A DNA stretch of 64,000 nucleotides, taken from Parus major (lineage: Eukaryota; Chordata; Aves; Passeriformes; Paridae). This document shows positions 24,766-37,100 of the stretch, in pieces; position 1 is the first letter of the stretch; each line of letters opens with the position of its first letter. The notes under the pieces were generated by a model. It was not told the DNA's origin, searched no databases, and was given only the letters and a program-made list of their open reading frames with translations. Both the position numbers and the translations under genes were made by a program. The DNA is taken from positions 34,870,248-34,934,247 of the forward strand of contig NC_031776.1 of NCBI RefSeq assembly GCF_001522545.3, read 5' to 3'.

Positions 24766-26128
24766 TCAGTCAAAGAAGTTGATTTCTTCTGCTCTATCTA
24801 AAATATTTTTATTTAATTAAGGAGCCAGTGAAAGTGAAACATTAAAAATACACTAAAAGTCCATCAGCTCCACGAGACCAAGGCTTTAGACCTGTGCTTC
24901 AGTTCTGCACCTGTCTTTTTGTGCTGTCAGTCACAATTAGTTTTGCTCCGGACTGGATCCATCACAAGTCAAGGCAGACATCTAAACCCGACAGTCTGAA
25001 GGGCTGTGGGTGCCAAAGGATGCAGATGGGTTCTAGACATCATTTAAAAATCACCTAGAAACTCGACTGGCATCCAGGGCCCAGACACTCGTGGAAATCC
25101 TATTAATTGCCTCTGGTGTTAATGCTTTAGGTATTGTGATTTCAATAGAAAACTCCCTGCTCCAGGAGGAACAACTGAACGTTTCCCAATGAGAAGAAAA
25201 TTCCTTCTCTACACCACTGATTTCTGTGCCAAAAGTTCAATCTGCCCTTGGATTGGCTCATGTGGAGCAGTGATTCTTGTCACTCTGCTTAGAAACAGAG
25301 GTATTCACATTAGCATTTTTTTATCAGTTTTCCAAGTTAATAGCATCATTTTGACTGCTGAATTAAAGGTATTGTTTATCAATTGTAGCATTTATACAGG
25401 AGGTGATAACTTAGCCATAAAATCAATGGACCAGCTCCCCTATTTAGATATTTTTACACTGTTTACTATCTCTGAATTTATTTCAAGTGGCTTAATTATA
25501 ATTAGGATAATATCAACTCCTTAAAAGTATGCTGAAACGTAGGCAGGATAGAAAAAAAAAAAAATAACTCTATGTATATAAAAGGAGTTTAAATTTCAGC
25601 TGCAGAGCTTTTGTGTAGTTTGAGGTCAGTTTGTCAGAGCATTAAAAATTGTTCAGTGGTCAAATTGCTTGATTATCCCTACCTGCCTAATTTGTTAAAT
25701 CTGAATAAAAGGCAGCTTTTGATGTGGAATAGAGCATGGGACAGGTTTGTGCCCACTCTTAGGTTGTAGCTTGGGGATTCCTTGCTTTCCCATTGCAGGA
25801 AAGCTGATCTCATCGTCATCCAGCTCTAGAGGAGGAAAAGGCAATCAAAATCACCTTTCAGACAATCAAATGGATTCAGTCCCAGTTTAAAGAGTCCTTT
25901 GACACTCCCCTGTATATCTAAACAAATCACTGCAAACCCACATATCACCTCATCTAGTTAAAATATGGGTATATTTAGAGTAGCTGCAATAGAGTTCCCA
26001 CTGTCATTTTAACTATGAGCTAAACCACGACTGCTGACAGGCTAAAGGTTGTCACAGTCAAAGTCCTAATTACTCTACAAATTGCAGCCTGATGATAAGA
26101 TCCTTCTCCCCTTGCTGGAGGCACTGGG

Positions 26129-26167
26129 CTGGGGAGGAAAGTCTCCAGACTGGGGAGGAAAGGCTCC
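26129..26167 (+). repeat. Two-copy short tandem duplication
   Basis: CTGGGGAGGAAAGTCTCC (26129-26146) and CTGGGGAGGAAAGGCTCC (26150-26167) match at 17 of 18 positions, with a period of 21 bp. Confidence 0.9.
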
Positions 26168-27759
26168 TTTCAGGGGCAGCAGAGACAGGCAGACACCTCC
26201 AGACTGGGATTCACAACTCCAGATGGGCTGGTTTAGAAGCCTTGAGTACAGGCTTAGGAGGTATCAGCTGAGAATCCAATTATTTTCAGCCCAGTTTGCA
26301 CTCAGAATAATGGTTTAAATTATATCTGAAGGGCTGTCTGAATTTGAATCTTTAAGTAGCTAATAATCACCTAATTTGCTGCACCAGTGCTGTGCTTCTA
26401 CCTGTGGCAACCAATGCAGCCCACAGATTTTCCCGAGCACCTTTCTGCCAGGTTTTCCTCTGACACACTTTTCTCTGACACCCTTGTTATTTTGTGCTGA
26501 CAATTCCGTGCTAGAATGGGCTACTTTGCTAAAATGCATTTTTAGGGCCTGATAAAAACTTGGGAGAAGATGAAGAGTTACAATTTCCAGCACAGGACAT
26601 TTGCTGGATTGACACGGTTGTGGTGCAGCAGCTCAGGCAGGCTGGGAGCATTTAGAGACGTCAAAAATGTTGATTCTTTCTTGTGTGTGAAATATTTTCA
26701 AGAGGAACCCTGCCCTGCTGCAGAGGAACCCATGGCACCAACCTCATGTCTCAGAAGGAGGAATTCCATGGAGACCTCTGGCCAGAAGAGCAGCAGCTCC
26801 CTCGATATCCAGAAAACCTGGAAGAAGTGACTGTTTCCAAAACACCTACACAGAGAAAATCCTGTTGTAAGGTTACAGAACAGCATAGGAAACACAGAAA
26901 TAGAGCTGGGAGCATCTAGTGGGCAATGCTGTAGCATAATTTTTTGTTCTAGACTGACATCAGGCAAAGCCACTTAGAAAATGTTTTCACTCCTGACAAT
27001 GAATAAAGAAATTATTAATTCAGAGGATTTTCTCTCTCCCCACTCTCAGACTTGTTCTTTTCCCCAGGTAAAAAGTCACTCTGACTCTCTCAGAAAGCAA
27101 TTTCCCTTTAATATTTCTCATTACTTTGGTCTGAGTCCTGCTAAGGGCTGGCCCAGGAGAGGAGACTTGTCCCTGGGTGATGTCCCTGATGTCCTGAGGG
27201 CCTCTCTGTGCACCACCCCTGCTCCAGGCAGCCCCCTGCACTCTTCAGGTTGGCTTCATCCATCCTGGTCCTGCCAGATGTTATCCAGCCAGAGAGGGAA
27301 AGGCCAGGGAAGGTGATGTAAGGGAATGCAGGTGCTCCCACTCCTCCTCATTGCTGCTCACAGATTCCAAACCTCAGCCCAGCACTTACCTGGGAGTTAT
27401 TTTTGCACGTGGCTGGCCCAGAATGGTACCAACCTTCCAGATCTTTCCCCAGCTGCCCCTCAAGGAAAGGTCAGCTGCTGTGGAGGGAAGGGAAAAGAGA
27501 AAGAAATGCATCTTTATCTGCAGGAATGTAGGAATTTGCCTAGAAAGGCTTTGGGTGTTCAGTGTTTAAGATTCAGTGGAATATGAGTCTATATAAAACT
27601 TGAAATAAAAGCAGCCCATTGACCTATTTAATGGGACTAGTCATTAAAGCCACAAGAGCCAAGGAAAAAAACAGCCTAATGAGGAATTAAAAAAATAAAA
27701 GAGGAATAAAAAAAACCCACCCCTCTCCGTGCCCACTAGCCCAGGGCTAGCTTAATTAA

Positions 27760-28110
27760 AGTCAATGTAGAAATCTGCAAGAATCAAGAAATAAACAGTT
27801 AAATGTGTTATTTTTATCCCCATATTTCTGGCTGCTCATTCTCTGTGATTGGTTTCATTCTCATATAAAGCAGCAGCCTCTTGTTTGCTTTTTACTCTCT
27901 GCCTAATTTGGATAAATATAAACTTTGCTAGGCAAACCCAGAAAATCAGTTGTTACCCTGTCTGTGGAGCTCCAATGAAGATTGTTTTGCGATTCTGATA
28001 ATTACGAATATTTATAGTACGTGGTTTCAGAGGGCAGCACTAATTGGACAACGGTTTCTGGACTCTCTTCTCAAAGCACTTAAATGATAAATCAATCACC
28101 AAAGACAGAT
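27760..28110. promoter_or_regulatory. Candidate conserved non-coding element / enhancer
   Basis: Repeat-free block with a palindromic TTTGCTAGGCAAA (27924-27936), TAATTA (27999-28004), TAATTG (28041-28046) and a perfect PBX/Hox-type ATCAATCA (28091-28098). It also contains isolated CpGs (attacgaat, gtacgtgg, caacggt) in AT-rich context, which is typical of constrained vertebrate elements. Function is inferred from motif density only. Confidence 0.37.
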
Positions 28111-28885
28111 AATATAAATAAAGTGATAGACTGGCTTTTCCTCTCTTCCTTTCTTCTGATTTACAAAACAGCTCCAACGAGCTGTCTGTGGCCAGAAAGC
28201 CGGGCTTACGCCGGGGTTAGAACGTTGTTATGTCTGTTTACAGGGATTTGGGAGACTGGAGGGGAAAAGTTTGAATCAACAAATATTTTCTACATTCCTA
28301 CTGGTAACTCCAAGGCCGGTTTTCAGGGTGGGTTTTTTTTTCCCTCCCTTGTCTGTTACAAGTTATGATGTGTGGATGAAGGCTTTTTCCCATGCAGTAA
28401 TGACTGTATACTGAGATTTCAAGGGGCTGTTCATGACAATCCCATTTTCTGTGTAATTTCATGGTTGTCTTCTTGAATGAAGATATTGGCTGCTCTGAAG
28501 CAGGAGGTCAGATGCTCCTGCTCCCTTTCAGTATTGTTCCGGAGTATGTTTCCTTTCAGCTGATGAAAAGTAATTCATCATTTACACCCTTGAATTCTGC
28601 CAGCGTTTTTTTGAACAACTTTTCTTTCCCCGTGGTACCTTGGGCCCATGAAAGAGATAAATAGGTTCAATACAACGCCGGGCCCCGGATCCTGGGAGCA
28701 GGTTCGGCCTTGGAGGCCCTGAGCTGCCCCTTTCTCATGATGGAGTTTGTCACCTTTCTACCTCGGGAAGTCAAATCCTGTCGACTCAGCCATCTCTCAG
28801 CCTCTCTGAAGTGGCTTTGGCACCCACTGGGGCATGTGAGCTTAAAATTGATTTTTTTTTAAGATCTGTCAAGTTCCCTTAAGGG

Positions 28886-28960
28886 AGCGGGCAGACAGCC
28901 GGCCCCAGGCCCGCACAAAGCGCTCAGTGTCCGGCGGGCGCCCGCGGAACTTCCCCGGCT
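28886..28960. promoter_or_regulatory. Small CpG-rich patch, possible promoter remnant or TF platform
   Basis: Ten CpG dinucleotides lie between 28888 and 28957, against very few elsewhere in the window. The centre is a perfect 12-bp palindrome, GCGGGCGCCCGC (28934-28945). G+C richness begins around 28675 and fades by about 29110. It is far too short for a standard CpG island, and no first exon can be recognised after it, so promoter activity is only a possibility. Confidence 0.35.
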
Positions 28961-29269
28961 CCCTCACACAGAAAAACCTTCCTGCCTCCTGCCCAGAACC
29001 TCCCTTCTGCTTTTATTCCAGAAACAGAGGCGGCCAGGCTGGCTGGGTCACCCCTTGGAAGCAGGGATGCTCCTGGGCACAGCACCAGGTGTTGGTGTCA
29101 CCTCCGCCCCGGAGAATGGGATCGTGTCCTCGTGTCCTGGGAATGCTCTGAACTGGGCAAATAATTCATGGCAACGCCCCACAAAACCTCAAAAATCAGT
29201 GGGTAGGTAGTCACCAGCAGGGGAAATTAGGATGCAAAGAGAATAAAGATTTTCAGCTGAAAAAGAGAA

Positions 29270-29830
29270 TAAATACGATAATATTAATAATAATTAATAA
29301 TGTGATAACAAATATGATCATGAGAATAAATATAAACAGATAGGTATAAAAATATAAAAATAGATAGACATAACCATATAAAACTATATAATATCTATTC
29401 CATTTGTGTGTTTTCATATATACATATATATTAGTATATATTAATATATATTAGTATATAAACTTATAAAATATATCTGCCTTACTGCATCTATAGATCA
29501 AATATACACGATATATTATGTATAGTGCATATATATAATGTGTATATAATAATATAATAGCATATGTTATAGTATATGTAGTATTTATTGTGTATATGTA
29601 CACTATATATACTATACAGTGTCTATATATAATACATATTATAGTATATATATACGAAATATAATATATATTATATACGGAATATTTATGGGTAGTGGAT
29701 ATATATACATTATACTATTGATATATATTAATATATATTATATAATTAATATAATATATAAATATATATTTATATACATAATAAAATATATACATAATAA
29801 ATTTATATACATAATAAATTATTTATAATA
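29270..29830. repeat. AT-rich simple-repeat tract (TATA/AATA-type)
   Basis: About 560 bp composed almost wholly of A and T in TATATA, TTAATA and ATAATA words. At the downstream end there are three tandem copies of a roughly 16-bp TATATACATAATAAA unit (about 29771-29820). Plus-strand frames here translate to Ile/Tyr-rich nonsense and are not genes. Confidence 0.92.
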
Positions 29831-32800
29831 CACCTTTAGATCAGTAACATCTATATATTCAGTGCATACCCCATTCTTTAAAAGACACAGGTGTTTGCAG
29901 CAAAATGCATCTAAAGGCAGGAGTGCTGACTGCAGGAAATGAAAATCCCTTTTGCAGTGAGAGGCTTCAGCCCCCAAAAAATTTCCTTCCTGGTGGGCAG
30001 GTGGGGTAGAGGCTGCACCTCCCACACTGGGGCCACCCCACAGTCTCCCATCCATCTCCATGAGCATTTCAGGAGCAGGTAAATAAATTCATTTTGAAGA
30101 AAAGCAGATTTGATCACTGGAAAGGAAAAAAAAAATCTTATTGCAACAAACATCTCTTAAAGGGGTTCAGTCTAAGTTATAATTTCAGCACAGGAATTCA
30201 AAGTTATTCCACAGCCTGCATTTAAGCATTCTCAGACACAAAGAGCTTTAGCAATGTAACCCTTTATTTATTTTTTCAGTAACTCTGTCTTGCTTGGTGT
30301 AGTCCTTCAGAGGAGCAAATAATCTTTCAAGTTGATCAATTCTTGTTGATTTTTCACTCAGCACACAGGTCTAAAATAGGGAATATTCCCTGGGCTGGCT
30401 TTTTATTTAAATAGCACACGGCTCCCCCCTCCCTTTGCTGCAAGTGTTTGTTATTTTAACAAAAGTATCCTGTGCATCCACATTATCAGCACACGTCTGA
30501 GTGGGCAAAAGGGTTGGTTAATCTGCTGCTGTCGTGACAGCAGGGGGAGCAAAAATCACTGCGTCGGGGGGAATTCACAATGATCCTGCCTGTTAAAAAC
30601 TCACTTCTGCAAAGAAATAGACACTTTCTGGAGAAAACAATTGGTGTTATCACCATTTTTTGTCACCAGCCAAAGTCAGGCTGTAGGGTTACCCCAACCT
30701 GTGCCATGCAAACCTTCAGCAGAAGCAAACAGCTAGAAGTAATTACAAGTTTGAAACAGAAGTCAGGAGAGAGCTGGGATATTTTTAACTCGTGAGGGAC
30801 GTGCTGGAGCTCCCTCTGGAAGGAAAAAGAGACGGGGAATATTTGCAGCTTGTCTTTTATTTTTGTTTGAGCTGCGTGCTGTGCTGCAGGGGAGGGAATT
30901 GCAGCCCACCCCGTGCCAGGAGCCCTTTGGTGCTTCACCTCCAAAGATTTAAGCTCAGAAAGGGCACTGGTGGTGCCACAACCCTGGCCCAAATATGGTC
31001 CCAGGAGCAAATGATACCAGACTCAATTAGTTACATGATTAAGTTAATATTTATATCCTGGAATATATCCACACCTCCTTCTGCTCACACTTTTCTTGCA
31101 GAGTTCTGGGCTACCCTGATGGGTTTTGTGGCTATGGCCATAAGCAATGCTGCCCCTAGCTCATTCTTTAAACTTTGGTTGGCACTTGGAAATCAGATTG
31201 ATTTATTTTTGTGCATCCCTTATTGCCAATCAGACCACATCAAACGATTATGAGCTGGATATTGCGATATCTGTCGTGTTTGTCAGTTCCTCAGGTGAGG
31301 CTGCACGTGTTGCCACAGAAAGGAAAACACTCCTCCTTTGTTCAGCAGCTCTCCATCTGCCCAGCCATCCACCCATCTGCCTCTGTGTATTCACACACAA
31401 AAATAAAACCTGCTGAACAAATCCACCATGCCTTTGTCCACACTACAGTGATTTTTGGATCTATTTTTCCTTTCAGTTTGCTGGAGTATATTCACAGGAT
31501 ATTATTATCATCTCAACTATTTTTTTTTTTTTCTGCAGTTAGCATTCAGCATTTTCTCTTTGCTTTTCTAATTAGCCTTTCAGTTTGCTTCTGCTTATTT
31601 TCTGTAGTCTTTCAACTGCTCCACCTTCCCAGATTTGGCTTTTTTTTTTTTTCAACACCTTGTGCTTACTGCTTATCTTACTCTTTACTATACAACTCTA
31701 CTTAGCCACACTGGGCATTGTTACCTTTATCCTTCTTTAGACTTAAACCAGGATGAATTTCAAATGTCCTCCAACTGTTTCTGAAATATATTCCAATTTT
31801 CTTCAGTAGATTTACCATACATTATAATAAAATCCTGATAAAAATTCCTTAGCACTCTCTGCACTCGCTGGAAGTCAGCCTGCCGTAAGGCTTGCATTGC
31901 TTTCTGCTCCTCAGCAAATACTTTAAATCAAATGATGTCAAGATCACTGGATCTTTCATACCTCTCCAGTTCAACACCCTTTATTACCCTTGGCTCAAAC
32001 CCTTGAATTAATTCAAATAGTTCCTGAAAGACAATTCAATAAGGCCCACAAGGAACTGGAGGCAATCCTGCGCTGGCTTTAGAGACAGGAGTATTCCCTC
32101 CCTAGTTCCACCTTCTTGCAGTCAATAAAGGAGTAATTAAAAGCCATCTTATCAAAGTTCTGACGCTCTTGAAGGCCTCTCTCATCTGTAAGCAAAGCCC
32201 TAAAAGTTCAAAGAAGCCTTCAGAAAACCACCTGACTACCTTTATTGTGCCTAACTTTTATCAGCGTTGACATTGCTATGTCAGCCAAAATACTGGCAGC
32301 ATTTCCCTCTGAAGACACTCATCTCCCAGGAATACTGATAGGGCTCCTCCTCCATCTACCCTTCCTCTCCACAAACCCCAGCCCAGTATCTCAAAAACCT
32401 CAATTTCTTGCCTCAACCATATCTGTGCTATTCCAATAATATCATGCTTATCCTGGATACTCAGAGTTATCATTGATAAGTCTTTGATGTAATAAATCCT
32501 TGATATAGTATCATACTTATCCTTGCTATAAGATATAATCAAAAATGAAAGCAGAAACTTAAGATACAGAGTAAAATATATTACTTGCCAATTTTCCACA
32601 GTAACTTTTCATCATTACTCCAAAATTACTTTTTAATGCAAAGAGTAGTTCCAATCACATAGAGGCCCACATGATTCAGATACTATCATAATCACAATTA
32701 GATTACATTACTGCAATCAGGAATGGAGATCATTAAGAGAAAGAATATAAATTGCTTTAGTTTTACAAGTACTGAGCTAGCAAAATTATAATTAATCTCC

Positions 32801-33718
32801 ATTTATAATCTTTTCTTTCATAGAACTGCAAAGCATGCTACTTTTTTTAGGCCATCAATACAAATTAGAACTAAGTAATAAAGCCCTAACTACTACTACT
32901 GTGCAGTTCTCAATGGCAGAAACTTTCACATTAGACAGAGAAGGCTTTTCATGCAAACAGTGCCCTCAGCATAGAGGGGTTTTCAGTGCAATAAGTCCAG
33001 CCATTTCTACAGTCAGTTTGCCGTTTATAACACAAAATGCAATCAAAACTGTCTATCCCTCCTCGGAAAAATGGATATGAAGTCTGCTTCTGAAATTGGA
33101 TGATACGTTTTGTGAGAGATGAGGCAATAATGACTTAGCAGCAGAGGCAAAAAAAAAAAAAAGAAAAAGGACAAATACAAGAATTCACAAGTTTTCAGAA
33201 TTTCCACTAAAAAAAACAAATCTGCAATGCTGTCAGGAGCTGTGAGATGGCAGACGAGGCCTCATCTAACTCCACACATATACATGTATGGAATAAACAC
33301 AGCTCTGATTGGAATTTTTAAGCTCACCATGCAAGTTTCTTCTTCATTTTAATTCTCAGTTTTGAGGAAAAAGAACAGTAAAATCAGCAGCTGTATTGAC
33401 CACATACTAAATATTTTTTTTAGACCCAAACTTTACCCTTCCTGACCAACAAGAAAATAATTGCATGGAATAAAAAAATGAAAAAAAGTAAAACCAAAAG
33501 TAACTTCATCCCTTGGTTTTACACAGACAGTTCAAACCAACCTAAAATAATTGTTGGGGTTTTCCTGCTTAAATGATCATCCCAGAGAGAGCTTGCCTCG
33601 TGCTGGCTGCAGGGCAGAGGAATGAGGTTTAAATCCAAGTGAAACAAATCTGCAAGAGTGCTATGGATTCCCTTCAGCTTTCCACTACTCAGGAGTTAAC
33701 TTCTGAGGCAGTAACTGC
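29831..33718. other. Unique non-coding sequence up to the assembly gap
   Basis: AT-rich unique sequence with T-runs (31509-31531, 31640-31653) and A-runs. Frames up to 164 codons (31211-31705) are free of recognisable domains and are Phe/Leu/Ser-rich because of T-runs. A cluster of GATA-type words at 32438-32530 is listed separately. No CR1 was recognised. Confidence 0.55.
32438..32530. promoter_or_regulatory. Cluster of GATA-type words with a palindrome
   Basis: TTATCATTGATAA (32467-32479) is a perfect palindrome made of two head-to-head TGATAA cores. It lies between two near-identical 14-mers, TATCATGCTTATCC (32440-32453) and TATCATACTTATCC (32509-32522), 69 bp apart. Each of these also carries a CTTATC (GATAAG) core. 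Use by GATA factors is inference. Confidence 0.28.
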
Positions 33719-34000
33719 NNNNNNNNNNNNNNNNNNNNNNNNNNNNNNNNNNNNNNNNNNNNNNNNNNNNNNNNNNNNNNNNNNNNNNNNNNNNNNNNNN
33801 NNNNNNNNNNNNNNNNNNNNNNNNNNNNNNNNNNNNNNNNNNNNNNNNNNNNNNNNNNNNNNNNNNNNNNNNNNNNNNNNNNNNNNNNNNNNNNNNNNNN
33901 NNNNNNNNNNNNNNNNNNNNNNNNNNNNNNNNNNNNNNNNNNNNNNNNNNNNNNNNNNNNNNNNNNNNNNNNNNNNNNNNNNNNNNNNNNNNNNNNNNNN
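33719..34000. other. Assembly gap (282 N)
   Basis: A continuous run of N. Its right edge starts inside a CR1 fragment with G-runs (tgggaatggtttgggttggg). The gap therefore probably hides the 3' end of that CR1 and/or a G-rich tandem repeat. Open frames drawn through the Ns (33639-34220 plus, 33685-34179 minus) are meaningless. Confidence 0.99.
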
Positions 34001-34130
34001 TGGGAATGGTTTGGGTTGGGAATGTCCAGCCTGGCCTTGGACACTTCCAGGGATCCAGGGGTGGCCACAGCTGCTCTGGGCACCCTGTGCCAGGGCCTGC
34101 CCACCCTCACAGGGAACAATTCCTCCTGAC
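34001..34130 (-). mobile_element. CR1: CR1 fragment, interrupted by the assembly gap
   Basis: Antisense CR1: tggtttgggttggga is followed directly by atgtccagcctggccttgga, cagggatccaggggtggcca and ccctcacagggaacaattcc. About 70 bp that normally lies between the first two phrases is missing, so the copy is internally deleted or collapsed at the gap edge. Confidence 0.9.
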
Positions 34131-37100
34131 TGCAGGGAAATTTGTACAACTGGGAATGTGGGAACCAGCTTGGAATCACGACCTCTTCAAATACCCTCTT
34201 CCTTCATCTGCTGGAAATAAACAGCATCCTGGATGGCCTGGAGAAGCCATGTGGAAAATCAGCGATGGAATTCCTCTTTCCATGGGGAAAGGCACACTGG
34301 AATATTTTATTTTGGGTCTGTAGGATCCGGGGGCAGCCCAGCACAGGATGAAGCCAAATGAACGATGGCTTTGGATCTGTTTGATTTGTGAGCTTCCTTA
34401 AGGTCAAAAACCTGGAAAAAGTTAGATAATTTCCAGAAAAAAAAACCCACCACGGTTTGCTGTTTCCATTAACCCACGATCAGTCACAAATCCCAGCTCC
34501 ATCCCACCTTAGTCCTCATCCAAACCACCAATGAGATGATTAATAAGGCTGAAAATCAACTTCTAGACTCTGTCAGTTGCGACCAGGCAGTTTATATATA
34601 ACTTTAAAACCTTGCACTCCTAACAGCAGTTAATTCCCATCTAATCTGAATCCTTTGCTACTTTAATTCCGTGCATCCCATCCTCAGCACCCAATGTTTT
34701 ATTGAACACAACCTCCTCGCTCCACTGCTTCCTCAGACAACAGAGCACTTATTTCCTTTGAGCTGGTTTCACTCAAACCCCTCAGCTTCTGCAGCCTGCT
34801 TTCCTTGCTCCTGCTCATCAATAATTGCTGAGTGCAGCCTCTTAAAGCGTTAATTCATAGAAGTTTTAATATAAAACCACATTTCCACTCTTCCTCAGCA
34901 GTGGCTGCAGTTCAGGTGGGGTGCAGCACACTCACTGTCTCATTTCTCAAATGATTTTCTCTTGTGGAAGCAATTAGGAGCTGTTGTGTGTGACAAGTGC
35001 CAGGCACAGATGTTCCCGTGGGACATGGTCCCTACAGCTGGCCGGGACCAGGTCAGCAGCTTCTCACAGAGAATTCCCTTTCCCTCAAGTTCCAGGCTTA
35101 AGTGTGTCTGAACAAAGGCAGTTTTGGATGACAATCTTGGATGTAGGCCTTTAAAATCTTTGTACACTCTATTTCAGATATGCAAATGCTCTTTTGGATA
35201 TGGCTCTTGATCAAGTTTTCATGAACATCCACATTCCTCTGCTGAAAAGCGTGTGAAATCAGTCATCTACCAGACTCATGCAGAAATTGCTTGATTTCAG
35301 TTTCCTTGTCTGCCTTTTCTATATGCCTGAAATTGTCTTTATCATCTCTGTCTATGCACTATTTATATTAAAATGTTTTTCTTATCTCCTGTAACCAATT
35401 CAGTTTGGGTCAACATTAAAACCATTCCACTCACTTCAAAGAGAGGCAAAAAAATGCAAGAAAAATCTGAGGAGAAAACTATGAGCATTTGTAGCATCCA
35501 GGAAGCAGAGAAAAGCCAACATATTTGCTAATGCTTTTTAGTTAAAAAGTTCAGAGTACGCAGCAGCATATTAATTAAATGAGCAAATAATATTTAATCT
35601 AAAAAGATACCACAGACCAGGAACTGGCAGAACTCGTAATGAACATTAAAATGTAATTCACACACTTGTGTTAAAACAGCTGAGGGGACACACACATTGG
35701 AGGAGTTTCTGCTTTTGGTTTGTGGGCTGTTGGTGCTTGGTTTGGATTTATTTTTTTTTCTCAAACTTGCCAGCAGAAGAACACGCTCTCAGAGATAAAG
35801 CTGAAGCACCAGAATGCCCTTGGCAAATTCAGGGAACAAAGACTCACTCAAAAAAAATGAGGATGAGTGGTTATGTAGAGCATGCTGTTAACTCAAGGTG
35901 TTTCTGGAAAGCACAAGTCCTCCACATCAGGCAAACAGGTGGATTTTCTTACACCTAGGGGTTTTCTGCCTGGTGTGGAGGAAAAGGAGATTTTGAGCTG
36001 CTGTTTGGTGGACACACTGCTGGAAAGCTGATAAGGAGAATGGAATTCCAGGGTTAGCCTGGGTATAAGAAGACAAAAGCCACTGACATAAAAATTAGGG
36101 TTCTTCCTGAGGAAGAAGAGCATTCCAGCTGCAAAATGGAGTAGGCAACCTGCTTTCAGGTGAGATACCACAATGGAAACAAATCTCCTTTTCCAAGGAA
36201 ATTCATTAAAGAAATCAGCCTGGTACTCACTGTTATCCACCCTGAAACAGTAGGGAGGGGGGTGGAATTTGCTTCTCTGTGGGTTTTTTTTTTAGGATAG
36301 GTCCAGTTGTTGTAGGACCTGGTGCAGAGCAGTGGGAAGCTCTGTAGGGACAGCATGGGCAGAGCTGGACCACTCCAGCACCTTGCTGCAGGGAGGGGAA
36401 AAACAAAGCAGTGATTCCACAGGAGATGTGTCAGCCAGCAGTGTCTGCAGCATTAGCCCCACTAATCCTCTCCCTAAGTCGGGCTTGTCTTGTGATGGAC
36501 AAATGATCCAGCTTAGAGAGGTATCTGGGATGGTGATAGTGTCTCTTCTGTTCCCTCAGCTCCCAGAGCTTCCTTCCAGCTCTCCTGAGAATGCTCAAAC
36601 GCCCCCACCTCTGCAGAGCACTGGAGGGCTCACAGCCCTTATCCTCTGCCCTTTGGGGGGAAATATTAAAAGGAAAAGTGGAGTTAGTTCCACAAAAAGT
36701 TACCAATCTGTCCAAGTGGAAATGGGGGATTGAATGGGCACAATCTTTAAATGAATATATTCCAGGCACCTAAAGGAAATGTGTGCTAGATATTCCTATT
36801 CCCACCATTTGGGGGGGAAAAAAAATGCCTCTACCCCACATTAAAAGGCAATAAGAGAAGCCAAGATAGGACTGAGACAAACAAATCCTAATTTGCCAGT
36901 TCCTGGAGATTATTCTTTACCAGTTTTTACACTGGATTTCCCAACTTCACAGAGTTTCATAAGCATTAAGTTGCAAACTATTAGTAAACTACTCTGGCAA
37001 GCACCACCCTTGGTACAGTGCTCATGAAAGCATGCCCTGAATGCTCCTTACACAACTATCATTTGTTTTATTTTTAATTAATTATAGTTACAGAAGACTG

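Larger units (their letters stand above)
24766..29269. other. Unique non-coding sequence with several regulatory candidates
   Basis: No CR1 and no gene seen. It contains a small 21-bp tandem duplication at 26129-26167, a conserved-looking block at 27760-28110, another AT-rich candidate around 28380-28670 and the CpG-rich patch at 28886-28960 (listed separately). 24900-25160 and 25250-25530 are also plain unique sequence with occasional homeodomain cores. Confidence 0.5.

Noticed and set aside
31102..31294. Segment bounded by a good acceptor (cttttcttgcag) and a good donor (tcag/gtgagg)
   Set aside because: All three plus-strand frames contain stops before the donor. Without RNA evidence this is indistinguishable from chance splice-like words.
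33639..34220. Open frames of 193 (plus) and 164 (minus) codons
   Set aside because: Both are bridged by the 282-N gap and otherwise read CR1, so they carry no coding evidence.
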